A stretch of DNA of 64,000 nt from Martinezella lusitana (GCF_010668395.1 NZ_WUEY01000010.1:62001-126000); one strand, 5' to 3'; positions 51,230 through 59,735 are shown, numbered from the stretch's first letter. Numbers and translations: made by a program. Notes: generated from the letters alone by a model not told the origin.

Positions 51230-51844
51230 ATGACCATGGCCGACGCTCTCTATATCCGCAGTCGCAACGAGGACGAGCCGCCGGCCGAAGCCTATCGGAC
51301 GGCGCCTTTGACGCTGGAGATCGTTCACGTACGCGATCTGCCGGACGCGCCGTCGCCGCTCCGCCATCGGCTGATCATCATCCCCATGCAGAGCGACGAG
51401 ATCATGCTGTCGCGTAAGGCGGCCTGGCTGGAGGACGCCTGGCTGAAAGGGACGTCGATCCTTGCCAACGACATCGTCGCTCGTCCCTACATGTCCTTCC
51501 TGCGGCCGTTCGAGCCGATCCCACAGCCCGGCCTCGGGGACTATTCGGTCGAACGCCACAGTTCTCATCCCGCTTTTGATCGGCTGCCGGTCGACCGGTT
51601 CCATCTGCTCGAGGGCATGGCCGGCGTCTATGGGGTCGGCCACAATCCGCCGCCGCCTGGCGCCACGGTGGTCAACACCATCGGACGCGGCGCCTATGCG
51701 ATCGACTGGTATCTCGGAAATGACGCCGGCGGCATTTTCTTCTGTCACGGCGGCCCGGACATCTCAGCCTTTCACAGCGGACCGGAGGATACGCCGAACC
51801 TGACGCATGAGCTGATCGACTGGCTGGCGGAGGCGCGGTCATGA
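51230..51844 (+). CDS. ThuA/GATase1-like protein, separate counterpart of domain 1 of 48213-49517
   Basis: ATG 51230 follows AGGA at 8 nt and yields 204 residues. It aligns along its length with residues 1-205 of the fused protein: WLEDAWLKGTSILANDIVARP against FLDAGGRWFLNGHIVRP, HPAFDRL against HPIFAGI, AGVYGVGHNPPPPGATVVN against AGFYGRGCNPLPMGAVAVN, and GGIFFCHGGPDIS against GGRVFSHAGNDLG. It is coupled by ATGA to the gene for the second-domain counterpart. It probably forms a heterodimer with that product, equivalent to the fused protein. Function unknown. Confidence 0.78.
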   Translation: MTMADALYIRSRNEDEPPAEAYRTAPLTLEIVHVRDLPDAPSPLRHRLIIIPMQSDEIMLSRKAAWLEDAWLKGTSILANDIVARPYMSFLRPFEPIPQPGLGDYSVERHSSHPAFDRLPVDRFHLLEGMAGVYGVGHNPPPPGATVVNTIGRGAYAIDWYLGNDAGGIFFCHGGPDISAFHSGPEDTPNLTHELIDWLAEARS

Positions 51845-52485
51845 GCGTCACCGTGATTCACAATGGGTTGCCGCAACATCTCAATTTTCTGCGCGACTAT
51901 GGCAGGATGATCGACCGGACGGCCTACTTTCCCGAACTGGTCGAAGACGATCTCGCTCACAGCAAGGCCGTGGTGATCGCCTGCCGCTCCGACAACGACC
52001 AGCTGAAGCGCCACGCGAGCCGCCTGCGCGCCTTCCTTGACGATGGTGGCCTGCTGGTGGTGATGGGCGGTATGCGCGCCGACATCATCGATCCCAGGCT
52101 CACCTTCGTGCCGACGCCGACCAATTTCACCTGGTTCATGCAGGAGGATCCCGACAGCGGTCACCGCCTGCGAACCGCCGATCACAGCCTGCATCGCTAT
52201 ATCGGCCTCAGGGACATGCAGTGGCACCGGCATGGCTACTATCTGAAAGCTGAGACGGCGGACACGGTCGTCGAGTTATGCCGGCCGCACAGCGAGGAGC
52301 GCGTCGGCGATATTCTCCTTGATGACAGGCGCGGCTTCCGCGGCCGGCTGATCGCGACGACGCTCGATCCGCACATGCATCACGGCGGCTATTACATCCC
52401 TTCGACGACCCGCTTCCTCAACGGCTTTTACCCCTGGCTTCGGCAGGAGATCGGCGCGCCGATGCGCTGGACCACCGAAGGCTGA
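51841..52485 (+). CDS. Separate counterpart of domain 2 of 48213-49517, function unknown
   Basis: The 214-residue protein aligns with the C-terminal half of the fused protein: LRAFLDDGGLLVVMGG, TPTNFTWFMQEDPDSG, WHRHGYYLK and LDPHMHHGGYYIPSTTRFL against the corresponding blocks there. The conserved WHxHG and DPxxHHG histidines are kept. It starts with an ATGA overlap on the domain 1 gene and ends the plus-strand metal-chelate locus; 70 bp later the minus-strand sugar locus ends. Its maintenance next to a second binding protein suggests a duplicated module. Confidence 0.78.
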   Translation: MSVTVIHNGLPQHLNFLRDYGRMIDRTAYFPELVEDDLAHSKAVVIACRSDNDQLKRHASRLRAFLDDGGLLVVMGGMRADIIDPRLTFVPTPTNFTWFMQEDPDSGHRLRTADHSLHRYIGLRDMQWHRHGYYLKAETADTVVELCRPHSEERVGDILLDDRRGFRGRLIATTLDPHMHHGGYYIPSTTRFLNGFYPWLRQEIGAPMRWTTEG

Positions 52486-52555
52486 AAGCGCGACTTCATT
52501 TTCTCGCGGGTTGGGTCACTGAGCGAGGTCCGCCGTGACCGCGGCTCCGTTCCTA

Positions 52556-53503
52556 CTACTGACGGAGAAGGAAACAGCAGTCGGGTTCGGCCCTTGTTGC
52601 GAAAGACGAGATGATACGCATCGTTGCAAGATCGATCCGGACGCATTCATCGATCGTGCTGAGCGCGATGAAGGCGGAATTCGATTCGGCATCGACACAG
52701 GCAGCCGCCGGCCGTCCCGATAGCTCCAGCCGCGAGATTTCCTCCAGAGAATGCGGATCGACGACCGTGGCGCTGTTGTCTTCGTAGTTCGCCACCAGCA
52801 AACGGCCGTCAGGCATCATGTAGGCGCGCACGGGATCAGGGCGTGCCGGGGCGCTCTTTCGGATCGTCATGGTGTCGGTGTCGATGGACACGATAGTCTG
52901 CGAGATCCGGTTCGTGACGTACAGCGTCTTCTCATCTGCGCTCAGTGCAATGCCCTCCGGCTTCTCGCCGGGCGAAAGGGCAATCGGAGTAACGGTCGCG
53001 TCCAATGGCGATATCTTCGTCACCGTATGGCTCAGCAGGTTCATGCAATAGGCCCAGCGGCCGTCGCGCGTGAGCGCGAAGAGGTGGCTCTTGAGCCCGC
53101 CGCTGACGGCGGCGCGTGATGGCAGGTCCGCATTGCGCGGATTTTCGAATTGCAGCAAGACGCCGGATGTTTCGCTGAGGGCATAAAGCCGGTCGAAACG
53201 ATCGATTCCGATGCCATGCAGCCGGTGATAGGGCCTGCAATCGATGCTTCTGACCAGTTTGCGGTTTGCAATGTCGATGACCAGAATGGACGACCCGCCC
53301 GCTTCCGGGCTGGACGATGTCCTGATACCGTAATGACCGACATAGGCGAATTGCTGCGCTGAATCGACGACGAACTCATGCGGAAAATCCGGCAATGCGA
53401 TCGAGTCGACAAGAGCGCCCGTGTCGGCGTTGTAGAAGCTGAGGCAGTGGCTGCTCTTTTCGATCAGCATCAGCAGCTGATCCGTCGTGCGATGGTCTGG
53501 CAA
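52556..53503 (-). CDS. YVTN/SMP-type beta-propeller protein
   Basis: The likely start is TTG 53501-53503 with AGGA 7 nt upstream; ATG 53468-53470 is an alternative. The 315 residues form repeated propeller blades: FAYVGHYG, ILVIDIANRKLVRSID, LYALSE, KPEGIALSADEKTLYVTNR, IVSIDTDTMTIR, RLLVANYEDNSATVVDPHSLEEI. The blade ILVIDIANxK/DxxTxxxI is of the YncE-like kind. No signal peptide is visible, so it may be a cytoplasmic lactonase-like or binding protein. It lies after the sugar-binding-protein gene, separated by a hairpin, and may be a late gene of the sugar operon. Confidence 0.82.
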   Translation of the reverse strand: MPDHRTTDQLLMLIEKSSHCLSFYNADTGALVDSIALPDFPHEFVVDSAQQFAYVGHYGIRTSSSPEAGGSSILVIDIANRKLVRSIDCRPYHRLHGIGIDRFDRLYALSETSGVLLQFENPRNADLPSRAAVSGGLKSHLFALTRDGRWAYCMNLLSHTVTKISPLDATVTPIALSPGEKPEGIALSADEKTLYVTNRISQTIVSIDTDTMTIRKSAPARPDPVRAYMMPDGRLLVANYEDNSATVVDPHSLEEISRLELSGRPAAACVDAESNSAFIALSTIDECVRIDLATMRIISSFATRAEPDCCFLLRQ

Positions 53504-53532
53504 GGAACTGTCCTGACAAAAAGACTGAATCA

Positions 53533-53562
53533 GACGAAGCGAAAGACACCTTCCGCTTCGTC
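53533..53562 (-). terminator. Hairpin between sugar-binding-protein and propeller genes
   Basis: GACGAAGCG and CGCTTCGTC form a perfect 9-bp stem with a 12-nt loop, 23 bp after the stop of the binding-protein gene. As with the hairpins after other binding-protein genes in this window, it could protect the upstream message while letting part of the transcription continue. Confidence 0.55.
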
Positions 53563-53584
53563 ATTGCTGCAGGGCTCGGTCGGC

Positions 53585-54694
53585 TTATTTGCCCCAGATC
53601 TTGCGATACTCGTCGCGATAGCCGTTGCCGGGATCAAAGACGTTCTTGTCGCCGCCGTCAAATGCGATGTTGTCCTTGGTCACGAGATGGATAGCCGGAA
53701 TATAGCCGGACCAGGGCTGCTTGTTGAAGGCGCGGTTCAGCTCGTCCACGACCTGCCAACCCTGCATCGTCAGCGGCTCGGGAACGGTTGCCGCCTGATA
53801 CTGGCCGCTGCGGATACGCTGGTAGGCCGATTCGGAACCGTCGCCGCCGGAGATGTTGAACGGTGCGCCATCGCCCTTCAGACCGGCCGAGCTCAGCGAC
53901 GGTCCCATGAAGTCGTAGTACAGATCGTTGATTGCCAGCGAATAGGTCCATTTCGTGCCGAACTTCTGCAGCATGGTCGTCGTCAGCTGCGGCACGCGGG
54001 TTGACGTGTCGGCAAGCGGCGTGTCCTGAAATTCCAGTACCTTGCATCCGCTGCACTTCTTGATGACGGCTTCCATCGCGCGGCCCTTGGCGATCGCGAT
54101 TGCATAGGCGGAGTCGGCGAAGATCACGACGCCGGCCTTGCCGTCGGAATCCGCGATCGCCTTCATGGCGGCGATTTCGGCAACGTCCATCGCATTCGTC
54201 GTGACGTTGACGAAGAGATGCGCGTCTTCCATCGGTCCGGGGATCGGCCCGGCATGCCAGCCGGCGATGATGATCCCCTGCTTGGCCGCGGCTTCGAGCG
54301 CTGCCTTCTGCTGAACCGCGTCGCTGCCGCCGACGATGATTGCGTCCGGTTTCAGCGCGACGGCCTGAGCAAGGCCCGCGGCCTGCCCGGACACCGTGCC
54401 TTGCCCGTCTATGGCGCGATAGTTCCAGCCGATGACGGCTGCCGCTTCCTTGATGCCATCCGAAACGCCGAGAATGCCGCCGTTACGCATGTCGCCGGCC
54501 ACATAAACGATCGTCTTGCTGGCGGCCGCCTTGGGGCCGGAGGTCGGACCGTCCCACTTGTCGACCTTTTGGGATGCTGCGGCCACCTTGGCCTTGGCCT
54601 CGTCGACCAATGCGTCTGCCGACGCCGTCGAGTAGTTGACGAGCATGCTGGCCAGAACGGCCGCCGTCGTCATGAGAAATCTGTTCATGCGCAT
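53585..54694 (-). CDS. Sugar ABC transporter substrate-binding protein (RbsB-like, family 2)
   Basis: ATG 54692-54694 follows GGAGG at 7 nt. The 369-residue protein has a signal peptide ending STASA, then a coiled linker and the RbsB-type periplasmic-binding fold: KTIVYVAGDMRNGGILGVSDGIKEAA, LKPDAIIVGGSDAV, and GQYQAATVPEPLTMQGWQVVDELNRA. It carries a pentose-like or deoxy sugar to the permease encoded just downstream of its regulator-proximal partners. It is the last of the importer genes in the order PdxA2-like, SMP-30, ATPase, permease, binding protein. Confidence 0.9.
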   Translation of the reverse strand: MRMNRFLMTTAAVLASMLVNYSTASADALVDEAKAKVAAASQKVDKWDGPTSGPKAAASKTIVYVAGDMRNGGILGVSDGIKEAAAVIGWNYRAIDGQGTVSGQAAGLAQAVALKPDAIIVGGSDAVQQKAALEAAAKQGIIIAGWHAGPIPGPMEDAHLFVNVTTNAMDVAEIAAMKAIADSDGKAGVVIFADSAYAIAIAKGRAMEAVIKKCSGCKVLEFQDTPLADTSTRVPQLTTTMLQKFGTKWTYSLAINDLYYDFMGPSLSSAGLKGDGAPFNISGGDGSESAYQRIRSGQYQAATVPEPLTMQGWQVVDELNRAFNKQPWSGYIPAIHLVTKDNIAFDGGDKNVFDPGNGYRDEYRKIWGK

Positions 54695-54716
54695 GCCATT
54701 TCCTCCCTTTAAAAAG

Positions 54717-55763
54717 CTAGTTTCCCTCAGATTTTATGTTTTTCGGCGTCGAGAACCTCCGCCGCCTCTGCGCATAGCCCGCGATGCAGATCGCGATCAG
54801 CAGCGTGACGCCGTTGAACAAGGGCTCGACGAAGAACTCGCCTCCGAACTGCTGAATTCCCGATATGCCGACGGCCAGGATGGTTACTCCGACCATGGTG
54901 CCCCAGACATTCACCCGGCCCGATTTGATCGTCGTGGAGCCGAGAAATGCGCCGACAAGAGCCGGCAGCAGGTATTCGAGACCGACGCTCGCCTGGCCTA
55001 TGCCGAGCTTGGAGGCGAGAATGATGCCGGCGATTGCCGAGAGCACGCCGGACGCAGTGAAGGCGCCCATGACGTAGCGCTGCACCGGAATGCCGTTCAG
55101 CGCGGCGGCGCGGGTGCTCGCGCCGATGGCATAGAGGTAGCGGCCGAGTGGAGTATATTCAAACAGCAGCCATAGCCCGATTGCCAGCACCAGCACGTAG
55201 TAGCCCGTGATCGGCAGCCCGAAGAGCCAGGTATTGTTGATCGCGAGAAACCCTTCGGGAAGCGTGCCGACAACCTGGCGTCCGCCTGTATGCCAGAGCG
55301 CAAGCGCATAGAGGATCGTTCCGGTCCCGAGCGTGGCGATGAAACTGTCGATCTGGGCAACCTCGACAAGGATGCCGTTTATCATTCCGACCACGGCCCC
55401 GAGCAGCAGGACGACGACAACCGCGACCGGCCAGGGAAATCCGAACTGCGTCTGAAGGCTTATCGCCAGGATATGCCACAGGACGATGCCATATCCGACT
55501 GTCAGGTCGATCTTGCCCGTCACCATCGGGATCATCACCGCGAGCGAAAGAATGGCGATGATCGCCTTGTCGCTGATGATCGAACGCACGTTCAGCAAGG
55601 TGGGGAAGGTGTCGGGAAGCGCCAGCGAAAAGATCACGATCAGCAGAAGCGTGAGCAGCACCAGCCCGTAGACGGGCAGGAGATGGACAAGCTTACGGCC
55701 AAACGATTTGCCGCGAAGATCGTATTTCGTGGGTTCGACTGCATTGGATTTTATCGATTGCAT
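54717..55763 (-). CDS. Sugar ABC transporter permease (RbsC-like)
   Basis: The 348-residue protein has about ten membrane helices of the BPD_transp_2 family, with AIIAILSLAVMIPMVTGKIDLTVG and GLEYLLPALVGAFLGSTTI as conserved blocks. It works as a homodimer with the RbsA-type ATPase encoded 32 bp upstream. The binding-protein gene follows after 22 bp. Confidence 0.93.
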   Translation of the reverse strand: MQSIKSNAVEPTKYDLRGKSFGRKLVHLLPVYGLVLLTLLLIVIFSLALPDTFPTLLNVRSIISDKAIIAILSLAVMIPMVTGKIDLTVGYGIVLWHILAISLQTQFGFPWPVAVVVVLLLGAVVGMINGILVEVAQIDSFIATLGTGTILYALALWHTGGRQVVGTLPEGFLAINNTWLFGLPITGYYVLVLAIGLWLLFEYTPLGRYLYAIGASTRAAALNGIPVQRYVMGAFTASGVLSAIAGIILASKLGIGQASVGLEYLLPALVGAFLGSTTIKSGRVNVWGTMVGVTILAVGISGIQQFGGEFFVEPLFNGVTLLIAICIAGYAQRRRRFSTPKNIKSEGN

Positions 55764-55795
55764 GGCTTGCGGCTCCTCCGGATACCGTCAAAAAT

Positions 55796-57328
55796 TCAAC
55801 TGGCCTTGGCGGATGCGGAATGGATGAGGCGATCCATGTTCAACGCATCGCCACTCAGCTCATCCACGATCGCGCCGCGGCTGAAGACGAGCGCGCGATG
55901 GCAAAGCTTCTCCACTTCCTCGAAATCCGTCGATATCAGGATGATGCCGAGGCCGCGCGTCAGTCCCTCCCTCATCAGCGCATAGATCTCCGCCTTGGCT
56001 CCCACGTCCACGCCGGCCGTCGGCTCCTCCGCGATCAGCAGCGGACAACCCATGGACAGCCAGCGGCCGACGACCACCTTCTGCTGGTTGCCGCCCGACA
56101 GCGCCTCGATCGGCAGCGTAGGTTCGTTCGGACGCAGGCCGACCGTCCGGCCGAGCGCTACGGCAAGGCCCGCCTCGCGGCGTGGCGACATGATCGAAAA
56201 CAACGACCGGCCGACAGCGCCCGGATTGATGTAGGCGTTCTCGCGAATGCTGAGCGCGGCAAAGGTCGATTCCTCCGTGCGGTCGCGGGCGATCAGGCCG
56301 ACGCCGCGCGCGATTGCCGAGCGCGGCGTATCGGGCTTGTAATCCTGTCCCTTCAGCGCAACGGAACCGTCGAAACGTTCGGTCCCGAAAAGCGCGCGGC
56401 CGACATTTTCCTGCCCCGCGCCGCGCAGGCCGACAAGACCGAGGATCTCGCCTTCGCGCAGCGTGAATTCCAGCGGCGGACCGCTGTTGATGCGCATGCT
56501 GCGAACCGTGAGAAGTTCCTTGCCGCCGATACTGTCGGCCTTGGCGAAGCTGCGCTCCGGAAGACGGCCGATGATCATGTGCACCAGCTTGTCGGCATCG
56601 ACGTCGGCGACCCTCTCGTTGCCCACCAGCTGCCCGTCGCGGAGAACGACGACCCGGTCGGCGATCTGGAAGACCTCATCCAGGCGGTGCGATACGAAAA
56701 TCATGCCCATGCCCCGGTCGCGCAGCCGCCGCAAGGCTTCGAAAAGACGCGTCACCTCGTCGGCGGGAAGGCTGGCGGTCGGCTCGTCCAGCACCAGGAC
56801 ATCCGCTTCGACGGCAAGGGCGCGCGCAATTGCAACCAGAGACTTTTCCGTGCGGCTGAGATCCTGCACGCGCCTGTCGGGATCGATATCGCTGCCGATG
56901 AGGTCGAGTGCCGCGCGCGCGGTCCGGCCGGTCTTGTCCCAATCGATGACGCCGATCCGACGCGGGAAGCCGATCGCCAGCGCGATGTTCTCCGCCACCG
57001 TCATCCATTCGAGCAGGCCGAGATCCTGATGGATGAAGGCTACCCGTTGCTTCAGGCCGCTTTTCGGCGCGGCATGCTGATAGCGGCTGCCGCGATAGCG
57101 CACTTCGCCGCCGTCGGGGGTGTAGACACCGGCCAGAATCTTGATGAGTGTCGATTTGCCGGCGCCGTTCTCCCCGAGCAAGGCGAGGATCTCGCCACTT
57201 GCCAGCGAGAAGGAGACGCCTTTCAAGGCCTGAACGCCGCCGAACTGCTTCCTGATGTCGTCGAAGCAGATCAGCTCATCGCCCGCGAGCACGCTTTCTC
57301 CTGCCTGAAGACCCGGGGAACCGCTCAT
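55796..57328 (-). CDS. Sugar ABC transporter ATP-binding protein (RbsA-like, tandem ATPase)
   Basis: The 510-residue protein has two ATPase domains. The first has Walker A GENGAGKST and VLDEPTASLP; the second is degenerate at the P-loop (GLRGAGQENVGRALFG) but keeps LSGGNQQKVVVGRWL and LIAEEPTAGVDVGAK, as usual for RbsA/MglA. The signature of the first domain is altered, LSRTEKSL instead of LSxGxxQ, also common in this family. Its start overlaps the stop of the SMP-30 gene (ATGA). Confidence 0.95.
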   Translation of the reverse strand: MSGSPGLQAGESVLAGDELICFDDIRKQFGGVQALKGVSFSLASGEILALLGENGAGKSTLIKILAGVYTPDGGEVRYRGSRYQHAAPKSGLKQRVAFIHQDLGLLEWMTVAENIALAIGFPRRIGVIDWDKTGRTARAALDLIGSDIDPDRRVQDLSRTEKSLVAIARALAVEADVLVLDEPTASLPADEVTRLFEALRRLRDRGMGMIFVSHRLDEVFQIADRVVVLRDGQLVGNERVADVDADKLVHMIIGRLPERSFAKADSIGGKELLTVRSMRINSGPPLEFTLREGEILGLVGLRGAGQENVGRALFGTERFDGSVALKGQDYKPDTPRSAIARGVGLIARDRTEESTFAALSIRENAYINPGAVGRSLFSIMSPRREAGLAVALGRTVGLRPNEPTLPIEALSGGNQQKVVVGRWLSMGCPLLIAEEPTAGVDVGAKAEIYALMREGLTRGLGIILISTDFEEVEKLCHRALVFSRGAIVDELSGDALNMDRLIHSASAKAS

Positions 57329-58230
57329 GGCCGCACACTTCCTTTCGTGGCAAGCTCGATGGAATAGAGCGACGTGCTGGCCGTGATGAACAAGGTCGAG
57401 CGGTCCGCGCCGCCGAAGGTGCAGTTCGAAATCACTTCCGGAACGAAAATCTTGCCGAGGCGCGTGCCGTCAGGGGCGTAGACCTGGATGCTATCGGCGG
57501 AGCTGGTGAAGATGTTGCCGTTAACATCGAGACGGAAACCGTCCGACAGACCCGGCTCGATCACGGCAAAAACCCTGCCGTTGCGGGGATAACGTCCATC
57601 GGCGACGTCGAAGACGCGGATATGATGATTGCCGTCCGGATCGTGAGAACGCGACGTATCCGACACGTAGAGTAGCTTTTCGTCCGGTGAGAAGGCGAGG
57701 CCGTTCGGGCGCTGGAAGTCGTTGCAGGCGATTTCCAGCGAATTGCTTGCCGGATCGAAGCGATAGACGTGGTTTGCGCCGATTTCGCTCTCGGCCTTGA
57801 CGCCTTCGTAGTCGCTGATGATGCCGTAGGGCGGGTCGGTGAACCAGATCGTGCCGTCGGACTTGACGACGACGTCGTTCGGCGAGTTGAGGCGCTTTCC
57901 TTCGAAACGATCGACCAGGGTCACGACCGTACCGTCCGCTTCCGTTCGGCTGATGCGCCGGCCGCTATGCTCGCAACTCACCAGGCGGCCCTCGCGATCG
58001 CGCGTATGGCCGTTTGTGTGGTTGGAGGGCGAGCGGAAGACGGTCATTCCCTCGCCGGGAGACCATTTCAGCATGCGATTGTTCGGAATGTCGCTCCAGG
58101 TGACGCTTCCGTCGTCCCACCAGACCGGCCCTTCGCTCCAGATCGCTCCGGTGCAGAGCTTCTTCAACTCGGCGCCTGGTCGCAGAAGCGGTTCCAGTCT
58201 CGAGTCTTCGATCAGGATCTTGTCTCCCAT
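57325..58230 (-). CDS. SMP-30/gluconolactonase-family sugar lactonase
   Basis: ATG 58228-58230 with GGAG upstream is preferred to ATG 58248, which has no ribosome site. The 301-residue six-bladed propeller has the metal-site blocks: WSEGPVWWDDGSVTWSDIPNNRML with the Glu ligand, NSPNDVVVKSDGTIWFTDPPYG with the Asn ligand, and RPNGLAFSPDEKLLYVSDTSRS with the Asp ligand. These bind one divalent metal. It hydrolyses an aldonolactone to the sugar acid in the cytoplasm. Coupled to the RbsA-type gene, it indicates an oxidative (non-phosphorylative) sugar pathway. Confidence 0.93.
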   Translation of the reverse strand: MGDKILIEDSRLEPLLRPGAELKKLCTGAIWSEGPVWWDDGSVTWSDIPNNRMLKWSPGEGMTVFRSPSNHTNGHTRDREGRLVSCEHSGRRISRTEADGTVVTLVDRFEGKRLNSPNDVVVKSDGTIWFTDPPYGIISDYEGVKAESEIGANHVYRFDPASNSLEIACNDFQRPNGLAFSPDEKLLYVSDTSRSHDPDGNHHIRVFDVADGRYPRNGRVFAVIEPGLSDGFRLDVNGNIFTSSADSIQVYAPDGTRLGKIFVPEVISNCTFGGADRSTLFITASTSLYSIELATKGSVRP

Positions 58231-58269
58231 GGCCTCACTCCCTTCCATGGCATTGTATGTGGGCGGCTT

Positions 58270-59295
58270 TTACGCTGCCGATTGTCTTGCTCTGCCCGCC
58301 ATGCGCGCCGCGAGCAGCAGCGCCTCTTCGCTGGCGAGAGGATTGGCGATGCCCTTGCCGGCGATATCGTAGGCCGTGCCATGCGCCGGCGTGCAGACCG
58401 GGAAGGGCAGGCCGCCGAGCATGGTCACGCCGCGATCGAAGCCCATCATCTTCATCGCGATCTGCCCCTGGTCGTGATACATCGTCAGCACGGCGTGGAA
58501 GCCGCCTTTCAGCGCGCTCAGGAACACCGTGTCGGCTGGATAGGGGCCGTCGACCGTCATCCCTCTGCGCGTGGCCTCTTCGACGGCCGGGCCGATGATG
58601 TCGATCTCCTCGCGGCCGAAGCTGCCGCCATCGCCGGCATGCGGGTTGAGGCCGGCGACCGCTATCTTCGGCTGCTCGATGCCCGCGCGCTTCAGGCAAT
58701 CGAAAGTCAGCGCAAGTTCCGCGAGGATGGCGTCCACGGAAAGGCTGGCAGCCACCTGCGACAGCGGGATATGCGAGGTTACGCGGGCGTTCCAGACACG
58801 TTCCAGAACGTTGAATTCCCTCGCCTTGCCGGTGAAGCCGATGATTTCGGAGATGAAGCGGATTTCGTCGTCGTAGCCTGCGTAGGCATAGCGCATCGCC
58901 TTCTTGTTGAAAGGCGTGAAGCAGACTGCGTCGGCCTGGCCGCTATTGGCCAGGCGCAGGGCGAAGGCGAAATTCTCTGTTGCGAACTTGCCGCCGACCG
59001 GTGTCGCTTCACCTCGGACAACATTCTTTGGATCGAGATTTGCAAGGTCGATGAAGACCGGATGAGCACCGTTCGCCGTGATCGGGCCGTCTGCCGTGAC
59101 GGTGTCGAAGCGAAGCGTCAGGCCGGCCTCCTTCGCCCCTTGATCGAGCACGCGCCGATCGCCGATAACCAGGAGCCGGGCTGCGGCGGCCACGCTTTCC
59201 GAGGCCATCAGTCTTGCTGTCAGCTCCGGGCTGACACCCGCCGGGTCTCCCATCGCGAGCGCTATGACGGGGCGATCTTCAACTTTATTCGACAT
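58270..59295 (-). CDS. PdxA2-like 4-phospho-hydroxyacid dehydrogenase
   Basis: ATG 59293-59295 has AGGTG as ribosome site; a GTG three codons upstream overlaps it. The 341-residue product has all PdxA-family blocks: LAMGDPAGVSPEL, SHIPL with its metal His, AGLNPHAGDGGSFGREE, TMYHDQGQ and CTPAHGTAYDIAGKG. PdxA2 proteins in catabolic operons oxidise D-threonate or D-erythronate 4-phosphate with a DUF1537 kinase. No such kinase is in this window. It heads the minus-strand importer operon, behind an operator-like GTATAC palindrome, divergent from the GntR gene. Biosynthetic PdxA is unlikely here. Confidence 0.88.
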   Translation of the reverse strand: MSNKVEDRPVIALAMGDPAGVSPELTARLMASESVAAAARLLVIGDRRVLDQGAKEAGLTLRFDTVTADGPITANGAHPVFIDLANLDPKNVVRGEATPVGGKFATENFAFALRLANSGQADAVCFTPFNKKAMRYAYAGYDDEIRFISEIIGFTGKAREFNVLERVWNARVTSHIPLSQVAASLSVDAILAELALTFDCLKRAGIEQPKIAVAGLNPHAGDGGSFGREEIDIIGPAVEEATRRGMTVDGPYPADTVFLSALKGGFHAVLTMYHDQGQIAMKMMGFDRGVTMLGGLPFPVCTPAHGTAYDIAGKGIANPLASEEALLLAARMAGRARQSAA

Positions 59296-59360
59296 CGGTG
59301 GCACCTATTTCTCAACTGTGTCTGGAGCCTAGATGGCGAGAGATGAGCCGTCAAGTATTT

Positions 59361-59368
59361 TGTATACA
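59361..59368. promoter_or_regulatory. GntR-type operator TGTATACA before the PdxA2-like operon
   Basis: TGTATACA is an 8-bp palindrome, within TTTTGTATACAG, 66 bp upstream of the PdxA2-like start. A related element with the same GTATACAG lies at 59623-59641 near the GntR gene. The form (GTATAC core in an AT-rich context) fits the FCD-type GntR regulators. Confidence 0.6.
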
Positions 59369-59622
59369 GCACGCAGAATTTTGCCTTTGCTCATCGGCGT
59401 GGTACGGAGATGCCAGTTCGGCTGCCCCTTGAGAGAGGTATTTCGAGGGTGGGAAGCGAGCTGGCGTTGCGGCAGGCGGCGAGCGTTATCGCTGGCCTGA
59501 TGGGGGCGGCTCGGCTAAAGACGGCGCTGCTTGCGGTTTGAAGGCATCGGGCACCGTTATCCATTAAAGTAGGAGCGGCGGGCATATTCCTTGGGACACT
59601 CTGCCTGACGCACTTCAAATAT

Positions 59623-59641
59623 ACTGTATTTAGTATACAGT
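59623..59641. promoter_or_regulatory. GntR-type operator (7-bp inverted repeat) before the gntR gene
   Basis: ACTGTAT (59623-59629) and ATACAGT (59635-59641) form a perfect inverted repeat with a 5-bp spacer, and GTATAC lies inside (59633-59638). It is about 95 bp upstream of the GntR start. With the TGTATACA site 255 bp away, it suggests autoregulation and control of the divergent operon. The remainder of 59296-59735 shows no gene. Confidence 0.65.
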
Positions 59642-59735
59642 GAGATTTAGGCGTCATAAATGGATCCGTTCGAGCGCGCTGAACTCAGCTCAAACGGGCA
59701 AGCATCCCCGACTGGGGTGGCAAGGGGATTGAAGC

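Noticed and set aside
55820..57367. 515-codon plus-strand frame opposite the RbsA-type gene
   Set aside because: The minus-strand product is an unmistakable tandem ATPase; the frame opposite has no motif.
58270..59295. Vitamin B6 biosynthesis enzyme PdxA
   Set aside because: The setting in a sugar-transport operon under a GntR regulator points to the catabolic PdxA2 type.
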